Below, in pieces: positions 9,261 through 18,496 of a stretch of 64,000 nucleotides of DNA. Under the pieces are notes generated by a model. The model made no database searches. It saw nothing but the letters and a program-made list of their open reading frames with translations, and had not been told where the DNA came from. Position 1 is the first letter of the stretch, and each line of letters starts with the position of its first letter. The position numbers and the translations under genes are program-made. The stretch is from the NCBI RefSeq assembly GCF_904846345.1, contig NZ_CAJHAJ010000004.1:1-64000 (forward strand), given 5' to 3'. This stretch comes from Psychrobacter maritimus. Lineage in GTDB: Bacteria > Pseudomonadota > Gammaproteobacteria > Pseudomonadales > Moraxellaceae.

Positions 9261-10484
9261 ATGTTTATCAAATTGTTCTATACCTTACGTACTTACGGCG
9301 TACCCGTCAGTACCCGTGAGCTGCTTGACCTAAACGCTGCGTTAGATCAAGGGCTGATGATGCAGCCGCATCCTGAGAATCCAGAGCTATCTACCTTTGC
9401 CAGTCGCGAGGGTATGTATCGGCTGATTCGACTCTGTATGGTTAAAGACGAGCGTCACTTTGATAAGTTTGACCGCGCCATGGCAGACTATTTTGAAGGG
9501 GTCGATAGCCTTGATATGGACGAGCTGTTGGCCAAGTTGACGGACGTCCCAAAAGAATGGCTCGATTTAAAGCTCGACCCAAAAAATCTGACCGAAGAGC
9601 AGCGGCGCTTGCTAAAAAAATACGGCTCGCTAGAGGAGTTGATGAAAGCGCTTGAAGAGCGTCTGAAAGAGCAAAAAGAGCGTCATCAAGGCGGCAGTAA
9701 ATGGGTCGGCACAGGTGGGACATCACCATTTGGTGCCTATGGCGACCATCCAGAAGGGGTGCGCGTCGGCGGTGAATCACGCAAACGTAGCGCTGCCAAA
9801 GTTTGGGAGCAGCGAAAATACCGCAACCTTGATGATGATAATCAGCTTGGTACGCGCCAAATTCAAATGGCACTGCGTAATTTGCGCCAGTTTGCGCGTA
9901 CAGGAAGCGCGGATGAGCTAGACATTCATGAGACCATCAAGCGCACCGCCAAAAAAGGCATGCTCGATATTCATATGCAAGCTGAGCGCCGTAACCGCGT
10001 CAAGGTACTTATGCTGTTTGATGTCGGAGGCAGTATGGATATCCATGTGGAAGCATTAGAAAAACTGTTTTCTGCAGCGAAGAATGAATTTAAAACCTTA
10101 GAGTTTTTTTACTTTCATAACTGTTTATATGATTATGTTTGGAAGGATAATAATCGTCGCCATAGTGCGCCGATGCCTACCTTTGAGCTGCTGAATAAAT
10201 ACGGCCGAGAATATCGCGTTATCTTCGTCGGTGATGCATCGATGTCGCCCTATGAGCTGATGACAGTTGGCGGTAGTGTTGAGTATATGAATAATGAGGC
10301 GGGCATCGTTTGGCTTAAGCGGGTGCTGGCGCATTTTGATAAAGTCGCTTGGCTTAATCCTGAAAACCCCGCGTACTGGCAATATACCCAAACCATCGTC
10401 GAGATTAAAAAACTATTCGACAATAAAATGTATCCCATGACTTTACATGGTGTGGAAGACATGACCAACTATCTGGCGCGCTAA
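9261..10484 (+). CDS. CoxE-like VWA-domain protein, partner of the MoxR ATPase
   Basis: A 407-residue protein of the CoxE/COG3552 type. The N-terminal ~120 residues are helical. A charged linker rich in Lys/Glu/Arg follows (residues about 120-200), then the VWA domain beginning VKVLMLFDVGGSMD near residue 250. The first MIDAS segment reads D-V-G-G-S rather than the classical DxSxS, so the first serine is glycine; I recall this variant in this subfamily. Metal-dependent binding may be altered or use the remaining Ser and Asp. It follows the MoxR gene by 81 bases and ends before a good terminator, so the two form a two-gene unit. Confidence 0.88.
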   Translation: MFIKLFYTLRTYGVPVSTRELLDLNAALDQGLMMQPHPENPELSTFASREGMYRLIRLCMVKDERHFDKFDRAMADYFEGVDSLDMDELLAKLTDVPKEWLDLKLDPKNLTEEQRRLLKKYGSLEELMKALEERLKEQKERHQGGSKWVGTGGTSPFGAYGDHPEGVRVGGESRKRSAAKVWEQRKYRNLDDDNQLGTRQIQMALRNLRQFARTGSADELDIHETIKRTAKKGMLDIHMQAERRNRVKVLMLFDVGGSMDIHVEALEKLFSAAKNEFKTLEFFYFHNCLYDYVWKDNNRRHSAPMPTFELLNKYGREYRVIFVGDASMSPYELMTVGGSVEYMNNEAGIVWLKRVLAHFDKVAWLNPENPAYWQYTQTIVEIKKLFDNKMYPMTLHGVEDMTNYLAR

Positions 10485-10547
10485 CGGCTAACTATAGATA
10501 ACGATAAGAATCCTTTGCTTTATTTTTTATTGAAACACGCATAAAAG

Positions 10548-10578
10548 TAGCCGTTGTAAAATATAGCGGCTATTTTTT
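10548..10578 (+). terminator. Rho-independent terminator of the MoxR/VWA unit
   Basis: TAGCCG (10548-10553) pairs with CGGCTA (10567-10572), followed by six T residues. The converging lipoprotein gene ends just downstream. Confidence 0.8.
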
Positions 10579-10609
10579 CTTTCTATTTTTAGTTTATACC
10601 TTTTCTTTT

Positions 10610-11455
10610 CTAGTTTTTTGTTTCTATCAGCCCAATCATAACGCCCATCTCTTTTTTATCATGCTTATCGATAGTCGGTGCATACAATGCCGAAGCAATG
10701 CCGCCATCTAAAAATAATGCATTTGGACAGTTTAAATCATCCTTAAACAGGGTGGCAAATTGATAAAAGCTCACAGGCTCTTCGCTATGAACAAATTGTA
10801 GGCTGCCGTCACTGCAAACACCGGCACCATTACGCAGCTTAATCGAGGTACTGTCAGGGTTGAACTGCGGATGAATCTCATTAGTGATGACCAGCATGGG
10901 ACCTGATTGCGTGGCATACCAAGGCTGTGCTGTACCACTTTTGAGCTGCTTATCTAAAGCATTGCTTTCAGTAATTTGCACCTTACCAGACTTATCCCAC
11001 CACATAACGCCATTGGGCAATAAGTGAAAGTTACCGCCGCCTTCTTTAATATTTAACGCGCGCAGCTCTTTACCTTCGATGACGGTGTAGCCAATCGGCG
11101 CATAATTTTCATTATACATACCGGCGTTCATGGCAAAATTCAGCGTTTGCTCAGACGGTAATGTCGCTAACAAAGTATCAAAAGTCAGCAGCGGCTGGGT
11201 GTTATTAGCACTGTTATTTGCTTGTTGCCAAAACAGCTGTAAAGAATAGCGAGGGTCTGATAGCGTCTGCGCGTCGATACGACAAGCGCTATAAGTAAAG
11301 GGCACGTTTTGCGACTGGCATGACCAATGCTTTTTGCTATTATCAGCGCTGCTATCATTTGTGTGGTCTGTCGGTTGACAGGCGCTGATGCTTAATGCAA
11401 TCAGCGCTGCCGTCAAAAGAGTTTGGGATGAAGTAAAAAGGGAGGTTGGCATCAA
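10610..11455 (-). CDS. Phosphodiester glycosidase (NAGPA/DUF2233)-domain lipoprotein
   Basis: A 281-residue protein with a lipoprotein signal peptide: hydrophobic core LLTAALIALSI and lipobox SISAC with Cys at about residue 26. The body matches the DUF2233/NAGPA domain: FAMNAGMYNENYAPIGYTV, then GGGNFHLLPNGVMWW, ATQSGPMLV, LRNGAGVC and the closing LFLDGGIASALY. Known members cleave phosphodiester-linked sugars or act on cell-wall material; the bacterial substrate is mostly unknown. It would be anchored in the outer or inner membrane facing the periplasm. It converges with the VWA gene and lies 81 bases downstream of the FMN glutamate-synthase-like gene on the same strand. Confidence 0.85.
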   Translation of the reverse strand: MMPTSLFTSSQTLLTAALIALSISACQPTDHTNDSSADNSKKHWSCQSQNVPFTYSACRIDAQTLSDPRYSLQLFWQQANNSANNTQPLLTFDTLLATLPSEQTLNFAMNAGMYNENYAPIGYTVIEGKELRALNIKEGGGNFHLLPNGVMWWDKSGKVQITESNALDKQLKSGTAQPWYATQSGPMLVITNEIHPQFNPDSTSIKLRNGAGVCSDGSLQFVHSEEPVSFYQFATLFKDDLNCPNALFLDGGIASALYAPTIDKHDKKEMGVMIGLIETKN

Positions 11456-11535
11456 TGACTTGCCTTGTGGTAGGTGGACAGAAGTTATCTATTGTAATGC
11501 TTCTACCATATTTTGTCGCTTATTTGCTGCTTCGC

Positions 11536-13350
11536 TTAGTCATCTGTATGGGGTAAGTCGCGAAAAGTATTATTGACGTTGCCAATTAACATGCCACCAT
11601 CGATGATGTCTACTGAATCATCTGGGTGTTTCGTGGTCGGCGCGCTGGTTTCTTTGCCTCTATCGCGCGAGTCTTTATTATAAGCAATCAGCGCATCGTT
11701 ATTGGCAAGGAAGCTATCAGGATTTGCCATGACCCACATTTGGTTAAAGACGTCGGCGCGAGCGTTTTGCGCAAGTAATGCGCCTTGGTCAGCAAAGTAA
11801 AAGAACTTCGATAATAGTTTAATTTGTCCGTTATCTAAACGGCGCGCAATATGATAAGGCTGTAATTGGCTTGGATGCTGGAGGCCAACCGCGCCAACGA
11901 TGCTGGCCAGTGATTTCAGCGTATTTTTATGGAAACTTGCCACGCGCTCAGCTTTACTTGGCACATCGAGGGCTTTTTGGCGGTATGGGTCTTGAGTGGC
12001 AACCCCCGTCGGGCAAGTGTTGGTATGACACGAGCGTGATTGAATACAACCAACGGCAAACATAAAGCCGCGCGCTGAGTTACACCAATCAGCGCCAAGC
12101 GCAATCATGCGCGCAATATCAAAACCTGAGACGATTTTGCCACTGACGCCAAGCTTAATCTTGTCACGGATACCAGCGCCAACCAAGGTATTATGTACCA
12201 ATAAAAACCCTTCAACCATTGGCATACCGACGTTGTCCATAAATTCAACGGGCGCTGCACCTGTGCCGCCCTCTGCGCCATCGATCACGATAAAATCAGG
12301 ATAGTTGTTCGTCTCAATCATGGCTTTAACAATCGCCATAAACTGCCAAGGCTGACCTACGCATAGCTTAAAGCCGACAGGTTTGCCGCCTGATAAGTCA
12401 CGTAGCTGCTGCCAAAAACCAACCAACTCGCGCGGCGTGCTAAAAGCGCTATGCGAAGAGGGCGACACGCAATCTTGACCGGTTGGTACTTCACGGGTAT
12501 CAGCGATTTCTTGGGTGATTTTTTCGGCGGGTAACACACCGCCTTGACCGGGTTTGGCACCTTGTGAGAGTTTAATCTCAATCATTTTTACTTGTGGGTC
12601 AACGGCTTTTTCCGCAAACGACTGGGGATCAAAATTACCCTGAGCATCACGGCAACCAAAATAACCGGTGCCCAGCTCCCAAATCAAATCACCACCAAAT
12701 TTACGGTGATAAGGGCTAATCGCACCTTCGCCGGTGTCATGGGTAAAGCCGCCCATCTTCGCGCCTTGGTTGAGCGCCATAATGGCATTGGCAGATAAAC
12801 TACCAAAGCTCATTGCCGAGATATTAAATACCGACATATCATGCGGCTGCTTACAACGATCGCCACCGACCACGATGCGAAAATCTTTGTTTTCTAACGG
12901 TTGGCTGACGGCGGATTGTAAAAACCACTCTTTATCATGGGCGTATAAATTGTCTAGCGTACCAAAAGCGTTGGTGTCACTGACGTTTTTGGCGCGTTGA
13001 TAAACCAATGCGCGCTGCTGGCGTGAAAACGGCACTTGTTCTTTATCGTTTTCCAATAAATATTGGCGAATTTCAGGGCGGAAGTCTTCGAGCACGTAGC
13101 GGATGTGGCCTGCAACCGGATAGTTTCTCAAAATAGCGTGCTTTAACTGTGTGATATCGTAAATCCCCAAGCACACACCGAAGCCGCCAAGAATGATTAG
13201 CCACCAATTCGTCAGTAACAGTCCGGCTAAAAACAGCAAGACCGCGGCAGCAAAGGTACTATAGCGCAAAAATACGCCGACTAAATAAGGAGAACTGGTT
13301 TTTGGTTCTGGATTCAAATTGGTACGAGATTGGGGCATAACGATACTCAA
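11536..13350 (-). CDS. Membrane-anchored FMN-binding glutamate synthase-family protein
   Basis: A 604-residue protein carrying the FMN/central domain of glutamate synthase without the amidotransferase domain. The N-terminus has two membrane segments (STFAAAVLLFLAGLLL and WWLIILGGFGVCLGIYD). Catalytic-domain landmarks are ISAMSFGSLSANAI, DTGEGAISPYH, GQGGVLP, IDGAEGGTGAAP and the iron-sulfur cysteine cluster CIQSRSCHTNTCPTG. Without a glutaminase domain it should use ammonia or another substrate; the reaction of these stand-alone proteins is not well established. The gene is followed by the lipoprotein gene at 81 bases. Confidence 0.9.
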   Translation of the reverse strand: MSIVMPQSRTNLNPEPKTSSPYLVGVFLRYSTFAAAVLLFLAGLLLTNWWLIILGGFGVCLGIYDITQLKHAILRNYPVAGHIRYVLEDFRPEIRQYLLENDKEQVPFSRQQRALVYQRAKNVSDTNAFGTLDNLYAHDKEWFLQSAVSQPLENKDFRIVVGGDRCKQPHDMSVFNISAMSFGSLSANAIMALNQGAKMGGFTHDTGEGAISPYHRKFGGDLIWELGTGYFGCRDAQGNFDPQSFAEKAVDPQVKMIEIKLSQGAKPGQGGVLPAEKITQEIADTREVPTGQDCVSPSSHSAFSTPRELVGFWQQLRDLSGGKPVGFKLCVGQPWQFMAIVKAMIETNNYPDFIVIDGAEGGTGAAPVEFMDNVGMPMVEGFLLVHNTLVGAGIRDKIKLGVSGKIVSGFDIARMIALGADWCNSARGFMFAVGCIQSRSCHTNTCPTGVATQDPYRQKALDVPSKAERVASFHKNTLKSLASIVGAVGLQHPSQLQPYHIARRLDNGQIKLLSKFFYFADQGALLAQNARADVFNQMWVMANPDSFLANNDALIAYNKDSRDRGKETSAPTTKHPDDSVDIIDGGMLIGNVNNTFRDLPHTDD

Positions 13351-13363
13351 CAGTAAAACATTG

Positions 13364-13405
13364 GAATTAAAAATGCGGCAGAAAGTTATTTCGTAACTTT
13401 GCCGC
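13364..13405 (-). terminator. Probable terminator downstream of the first IclR gene
   Basis: On the minus strand GCGGCAAAGTTAC pairs imperfectly (two-base bulge) with the segment ending TTCTGCCGC, followed by ATTTTTAATT. It lies between iclR-1 and the FMN glutamate-synthase-like gene, separating their transcripts. Confidence 0.6.
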
Positions 13406-13635
13406 TATTCATTATTCAGTATAAAAGGATTGGATAATACTCATTAAAACAAATTAAAGCGCCACCAACTTAAACACTGACAATAAAGGCAGGGGCTCAA
13501 ATTGATGGCGTACATCATACGCCTATAATATCACGGCTCCATATTAATTGAGTAACGGCTTGCTAATAATGACGTGATAACGCCGTTTTTAAAGGTTTTA
13601 GCATGGCAGAAACGGCTTATTAGCCAGATAAGCGC

Positions 13636-14463
13636 TTAAATACCGCGCCCAATTTTTTCTGCCAGCGCCTGCAACTTAGGTACAATCGTCGCCGCATATT
13701 CATCTGCCTGCCAGTTGGCACTCGGCACACTGGCATTGAGCGAATACGCATACTGCCCAGTGGCAACATCAAATACACCAACGGCTACGGCCAATATATC
13801 GGTAGAAAACTCACCGTCTGATACCGTATAACCATGCAATCTATAATGCTCTTCTGCATCAGATAAAGCCAACTGCGCGTGCTTATAATCTTCTGTAGAT
13901 AAGTGCTGTTGTAAATTACTAAGAATCACACTCTGTCTTGCTGGCGAGCTAGCCGCATAAAAAGCGCGCCCAATAGCAGTACGGGCGACGGGTACTGCCG
14001 AGCCAACTTGCAAATTGACTGACAGGCGAGCGGGGCTACGACAACAAGCGTGATAACGCATTTCTCCTTCGACCTCGGTTGCTAAATTCACCGATACTTC
14101 ATTGCTACTAGCAAACTGTCGTAGCAACGGCTCAGCTGCCGCCACCATGTCGTGACGACTCCACGCCGTTGCGCTGAGTCTCACCGCACTACTGCCGAGT
14201 TGATACTGTCCGTGCTCGGTCATGCGTAAAAATCCAAGCGTCATCAAAGTATGAATGAGACGGGTGATGGTCGCTTTTGGCAAGGAAGTCATTTGACACA
14301 ATTGCTGGTGGCTGAGCTGCTCATGCTGTTCAAAGGCTGCCAATAAAGTCAGTCCACGCCCCAGTGCGGTGACAAACTGCCGGTCGTTATCGTCCTTACT
14401 TTGCTCAAGAATGGTGGTCATTCGATCGAGTAGTGGCAGAGCTGCCGATACATTTTTTGTCAT
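13636..14463 (-). CDS. IclR-family transcriptional regulator, divergent from gcdH
   Basis: A 275-residue IclR protein. The N-terminal winged helix-turn-helix is LSHQQLCQMTSLPKATITRL (residues about 53-72), followed by the C-terminal effector domain with TAIGRAFYAASS and the closing SVPSANW region. IclR proteins bind small aromatic or carboxylic effectors and often control a divergent catabolic gene. Here that gene is gcdH, 175 bases away, so glutarate, glutaryl-CoA or a related acid is the likely effector. Two palindromes in the shared promoter region are candidate operators. Confidence 0.92.
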   Translation of the reverse strand: MTKNVSAALPLLDRMTTILEQSKDDNDRQFVTALGRGLTLLAAFEQHEQLSHQQLCQMTSLPKATITRLIHTLMTLGFLRMTEHGQYQLGSSAVRLSATAWSRHDMVAAAEPLLRQFASSNEVSVNLATEVEGEMRYHACCRSPARLSVNLQVGSAVPVARTAIGRAFYAASSPARQSVILSNLQQHLSTEDYKHAQLALSDAEEHYRLHGYTVSDGEFSTDILAVAVGVFDVATGQYAYSLNASVPSANWQADEYAATIVPKLQALAEKIGRGI

Positions 14464-14531
14464 TTTATGCTCATTTTTTTTGATAAAGGTTTACAGCGCG
14501 GTAAAACTTTGCTTAAATAGATTTAAATTAT

Positions 14532-14555
14532 GAAACTAAGTTTCGCACAGCGGAA
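14532..14555. promoter_or_regulatory. Candidate IclR operator between iclR-1 and gcdH
   Basis: Two overlapping palindromes: GAAACTAAGTTTC (14532-14544, perfect) and TTTCGCACAGCGGAA (14541-14555, one mismatch in six-base arms). They sit mid-way between the divergent genes. Binding is inference. Confidence 0.45.
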
Positions 14556-14638
14556 TAAGTAAGTCAATAACCTGTGCAGTCAATTTACTTATTAATCACT
14601 ACTCGTCGGTCAGGAAGACTGACATCAAGGAGATCCAC

Positions 14639-15823
14639 ATGGCAACATCTACGCGTCCAAGTTTCGATTGGGAAGATCCGTTTTTATTACGCAACCAGTT
14701 GACTGATGAAGAGCGCATGGTCACGGACAGCGCCCGTCAGTTTTTTCAAAAAGAGTTGATGCCTGGCATTATCGAAGCCAATCGTAATGAGAACTTTGAC
14801 CGTAATATCATGCGTCAAATGGGTGAGATGGGCTTGCTTGGTGTAACGATTGAAGGTTATGGCTGTGCCGGTTTATCAAGTGTCGCTTACGGTCTGATTG
14901 CCAAAGAAATCGAAGCGGTTGACTCAGGTTATCGTTCAGCGATGAGCGTGCAATCAAGCTTGGTCATGCATCCTATCTGGGCGTACGGCACCGAAGAGCA
15001 AAGAGAGAGATATCTGCCTAAGCTTGCTACTGGCGAATATGTCGGCTGCTTTGGTCTGACTGAGCCGGATTCAGGCTCAGATCCTGCCTCGATGTCGACT
15101 CGTGCACGCGCAGTTGACGGCGGTTATGAGCTGACGGGTAATAAAATGTGGATTACCAACAGCCCTATCGCCGATGTGTTTGTCGTTTGGGCAAAGGACG
15201 ATGCCGGTGAGATTCGCGGTTTTGTTTTAGACAAAGGTATGAAAGGGTTATCAGCGCCGAAGATTGAAGGTAAGTTTTCACTACGTGCTTCAGTTACCGG
15301 TGAAATCGTTATGGACAAGGTATTTGTCCCTGAAGCCAATGCTTTCCCAGATATCCGTGGTCTAAAAGGGCCGTTTGGCTGCTTAAATAAGGCCCGTTAC
15401 GGTATCGCATGGGGCGCGATGGGGGCAGCTGAATTCTGCTGGAAAGCAGCACGCCAGTACACGCTAGACCGTAAGCAGTTTGGTCGTCCGCTCGCCGCAA
15501 CGCAGCTCGTACAATTGAAGCTTGCCAATATGCAGACAGAAATCACCTTGGGTCTACAAGCGGCATTGCGTGTTGGTCGTCTAATGGATGAAGACAATGC
15601 GGCGCCTGAGATGATTTCACTGATTAAGCGTAATAACTGTGGTAAGGCGCTCGATATCGCGCGTATTGCTCGTGATATGCATGGCGGCAACGGTATCTCT
15701 GATGAGTTCCACATTATTCGTCATGTGATGAACTTAGAAGCGGTCAACACCTACGAAGGTACGCATGATATTCATGCGCTTATCCTAGGTCGTGCGCAAA
15801 CGGGTATTCAAGCGTTTTATTAA
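14639..15823 (+). CDS. gcdH: Glutaryl-CoA dehydrogenase
   Basis: This FAD enzyme oxidises and decarboxylates glutaryl-CoA to crotonyl-CoA in lysine, cadaverine and 5-aminovalerate breakdown. The 394 residues match the family closely. Landmarks are [12 protein letters not shown] with the substrate-binding Arg, [11 protein letters not shown], and the catalytic Glu in [19 protein letters not shown]. An ideal AAGGAG site precedes ATG 14639. The CoA-transferase gene follows after 294 bases that contain a large hairpin. Control by the divergent IclR protein is likely. Confidence 0.95.
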   Translation: MATSTRPSFDWEDPFLLRNQLTDEERMVTDSARQFFQKELMPGIIEANRNENFDRNIMRQMGEMGLLGVTIEGYGCAGLSSVAYGLIAKEIEAVDSGYRSAMSVQSSLVMHPIWAYGTEEQRERYLPKLATGEYVGCFGLTEPDSGSDPASMSTRARAVDGGYELTGNKMWITNSPIADVFVVWAKDDAGEIRGFVLDKGMKGLSAPKIEGKFSLRASVTGEIVMDKVFVPEANAFPDIRGLKGPFGCLNKARYGIAWGAMGAAEFCWKAARQYTLDRKQFGRPLAATQLVQLKLANMQTEITLGLQAALRVGRLMDEDNAAPEMISLIKRNNCGKALDIARIARDMHGGNGISDEFHIIRHVMNLEAVNTYEGTHDIHALILGRAQTGIQAFY

Positions 15824-15864
15824 TAAGTGCTAACCGATAAGTATTAGTCAGTTTTTAGACCATT

Positions 15865-15925
15865 AACGTACGTTACTGTTTGGCTTTTTATAAGCTGTTA
15901 TAAACAGGAACGTACGTTTCTGAGT
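15865..15925 (+). terminator. Long hairpin after gcdH, possible terminator or attenuator
   Basis: AACGTACGTTACTGTTT (15865-15881) pairs with AAACAGGAACGTACGTT (15902-15918), 16 of 17 positions, with a 20-base loop; TCTGAGTTTTT follows. It divides gcdH from the CoA-transferase gene and probably reduces read-through. Each arm also contains the self-complementary AACGTACGTT. Confidence 0.5.
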
Positions 15926-16117
15926 TTTTAAGCATTTTTCTTATACATTGTTTTCAGGCATTGTTTTCATCCATCGTTGTTATGCATCATTTATTTAGCA
16001 GTGTCTATTCTTAAAAGGTATTAAGGCATTAAAGAAAAGATACCAAAAGCTAAATGATACATGGCAATTTTTTATTAAATTTTTATCAAAGAATAAGTTA
16101 CATAATAAGGGAAGATT

Positions 16118-17317
16118 ATGACTGATATGGCAAAAGGTGCATTGCACGGTATTAAGGTGCTCGACTTGTCGAGAGTATTGGCCGGTCCTTCTTGTACCCA
16201 AGTACTTGCAGATTTGGGTGCCGAAGTCATCAAGGTTGAGCGTCCGCATATTGGCGATGAGACGCGTCATTGGGCGCCGCCAAAATTCAGCGATGACACC
16301 TCCGCTTATTACGCCACTATTAACCGCAATAAAAAATCCCTCACCGTCGATATCACCACGCCTGCCGGACAAACCATTATCAAGCAGCTTGTCGCCGATA
16401 GCGATATCGTTGTTGAAAACTTTAAAGTTGGCGGTCTAAAGAAATACGGCTTAGATTATGACAGTCTAAAACAAGACAATCCGCGCCTTATTTATGCCTC
16501 ATTAACGGGTTTTGGTCAGACAGGTCCAGACGCTAAGCGCCCCGGTTACGACTATATTATTCAAGGCTTGTCAGGGCTGATGAGTATTACCGGTCCAAGC
16601 GATGGCGAGCCGCACAAGGTAGGCGTGGCAGTCGTCGATTTATTCGCCGGTTTGCAGCTGACCATCGGTATTCAAGCGGCCTTATTAGCGCGTCAAAATA
16701 CGGGACTTGGGCAGCATGTCGATGTGGCATTGCTTGATAGCGCGCTTGCGATGCTCGCCAACGTTGGTATGAATTATTTGGCATCCGACAAAGTCCCGCC
16801 AAGACTCGGTAACCAGCATCCTAATATCGTGCCTTATCAAGTGTTTGCAGGGCAGGGTGACGCGCACTTTATCTTAGCCTGTGGTAATGACAGTCAGTTT
16901 GCCAAGCTTTGTACTGTGTTGGGCGTTGATTGGCATAGCGACAGCCGTTTTGCGACCAATCCACAACGCGTTGCCAATCGTGAGCTGCTGTGTGGTGAGT
17001 TAGCTAAGCAATTTGCCGAGCAACCTCGCAGCTATTGGTTAGAGGTGTTGGATCAAGCAGGTATTCCTTGTGGCGCGATTCATAATATCTCTGAAGCATT
17101 GGCGATGCCGCAAGCGCTGGCACGTGAGATGGTGGTTGATTTTGCCAAACAAGGCAGCCCTGTTCGTGCCCTTGGGAATCCGATTAAATTGTCCGCCTCA
17201 CCGGTCACTTATCGTACGCCGCCACCGCAATTGAGCGAGCATACCGATAGTACGCTTGCTGATTTGGGCTATGACAGCGACATGATAGCCAAGCTGAAAG
17301 CCGATGGGATTGTTTAG
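16118..17317 (+). CDS. gcdG: CaiB/BaiF family CoA-transferase, probably glutarate/succinyl-CoA transferase
   Basis: A 399-residue family III CoA-transferase. It has the N-terminal LDLSRVLAGPSCTQVLADLGAEVIKVE signature in part (LSRVLAGP) and GFGQTGPDAKRPGYDYIIQG ahead of the catalytic Asp in VAVVDLFAGL. Position next to gcdH fits the enzyme that activates glutarate to glutaryl-CoA with succinyl-CoA, as in Pseudomonas gcdG and human SUGCT. Specificity is inferred from context. An AGGGAAG site precedes the ATG. The acetylpolyamine-amidohydrolase-like gene follows 60 bases later, suggesting cotranscription. Confidence 0.88.
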   Translation: MTDMAKGALHGIKVLDLSRVLAGPSCTQVLADLGAEVIKVERPHIGDETRHWAPPKFSDDTSAYYATINRNKKSLTVDITTPAGQTIIKQLVADSDIVVENFKVGGLKKYGLDYDSLKQDNPRLIYASLTGFGQTGPDAKRPGYDYIIQGLSGLMSITGPSDGEPHKVGVAVVDLFAGLQLTIGIQAALLARQNTGLGQHVDVALLDSALAMLANVGMNYLASDKVPPRLGNQHPNIVPYQVFAGQGDAHFILACGNDSQFAKLCTVLGVDWHSDSRFATNPQRVANRELLCGELAKQFAEQPRSYWLEVLDQAGIPCGAIHNISEALAMPQALAREMVVDFAKQGSPVRALGNPIKLSASPVTYRTPPPQLSEHTDSTLADLGYDSDMIAKLKADGIV

Positions 17318-17377
17318 TTAAGCATCATCAGAAACAAGCGCCATTGGAAAAAAATGTTCAACAAAGGAATGTTAAGC

Positions 17378-18427
17378 ATGAAAATATATAGCCATGAAAA
17401 CCTCAGTTTGCATAGACCGTTACCGTATTTTTCTTATGGCAAGATGCATGAGCCGTTAGAGATACCAGAGCGCATGGTCGAGTTGTTAAAGGCTCCAGCG
17501 GCACTAGGTTTAGAGGTAACCACTGCCACCGAGGTCGGAATGGGGCCAATATTAGCCGTTCATGATTTCGGTTACGTGGATTTTCTCAAGCATGGCTATG
17601 CTGAATGGATGGCGCTTAACGAAGATTTGGGCGCGCAGGTGCAGACGGGGATTTTTGTACCGTATGACAATCCTGGTATCGGCATCATGGCAAAGGCTGC
17701 TAAATATCAGGCCGATGATAGTGCGCCCATCAGTGAGCATTCTTGGACATCTATTTATTGGTCGGCACAAACGGCGCTGAATGCTGCTGAAGCCTTATTA
17801 AATGAAGATGCATCAAGTGCTGAGCGTGGGCAACATAATATCCAGCTTTGCTTTTCACGGCCGCCTGGTCACCATGCGCGCAAGAGCGCAGCGGGTGGAT
17901 TTTGTTATCTCAATAATGCCGCCATCATCGCCGAACATCTGCGGCAGAAATACGCAAAAATCGCCATTATAGACACCGATATGCACCACGGTCAGGGTAT
18001 CCAAGAGATATTCTACGAGCGCAGCGATGTGCTCTATACCTCGGTTCATGGTAATCCGGTTAACTTTTATCCAGCCGTCACTGGTCATGAGTTTGAAAGG
18101 GGCACCGGCGCGGGCGAAGGCTATAATGTTAACTTCCCGATGCCACATGGCACCGATGAAGCTGGGTTTTTTAACTATGTTGATAAATCCATCGAGGTGA
18201 TGAGGCTATTTGACCCTGATGTCATCGTTCATGTATTGGGCTTTGATGTGTATAAAGACGACCCAGAAGCTAGGTGTGCGGTCACTACCGAAGGATTTAC
18301 CATATTGGCGCAAAAGCTGAAAGCGTTAAACAAACCGTTAATTGTCTTGGTCGAGGGCGGTTATTACCTGCAAAAGCTTAATGACAATTTGCAGGCATTT
18401 TTATCAGGGCTTATTTCAGAAAATTAA
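17378..18427 (+). CDS. Histone-deacetylase-fold amidohydrolase, acetylpolyamine amidohydrolase-like
   Basis: A zinc hydrolase of the class II HDAC/acetylpolyamine amidohydrolase family (349 residues from ATG 17378). Catalytic features are SRPPGHHA with the paired His, the zinc ligands in DTDMHHGQG (Asp-x-His) and GFDVYKDDP, and VEGGYYL near the end. Bacterial members remove acetyl groups from acetylputrescine, acetylcadaverine or longer acetylpolyamines. Its place between glutarate and GABA catabolic genes supports release of free diamines for breakdown. A start at 17354 would add eight residues; 17378 begins MKIYSHENL, the usual family opening. Confidence 0.88.
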   Translation: MKIYSHENLSLHRPLPYFSYGKMHEPLEIPERMVELLKAPAALGLEVTTATEVGMGPILAVHDFGYVDFLKHGYAEWMALNEDLGAQVQTGIFVPYDNPGIGIMAKAAKYQADDSAPISEHSWTSIYWSAQTALNAAEALLNEDASSAERGQHNIQLCFSRPPGHHARKSAAGGFCYLNNAAIIAEHLRQKYAKIAIIDTDMHHGQGIQEIFYERSDVLYTSVHGNPVNFYPAVTGHEFERGTGAGEGYNVNFPMPHGTDEAGFFNYVDKSIEVMRLFDPDVIVHVLGFDVYKDDPEARCAVTTEGFTILAQKLKALNKPLIVLVEGGYYLQKLNDNLQAFLSGLISEN

Positions 18428-18496
18428 AAGTCTGCATTAAAATTACTGAAAATAAAGAATAGCTGAAAAAATTAAATAGCTAGCAGCGTTTAGGTT

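Noticed and set aside
15865-15918. Attachment site or transposon ends suggested by the inverted repeats
   Set aside because: The arms are only 20 bases apart with no gene between them and no mobile genes nearby; an RNA hairpin is simpler.
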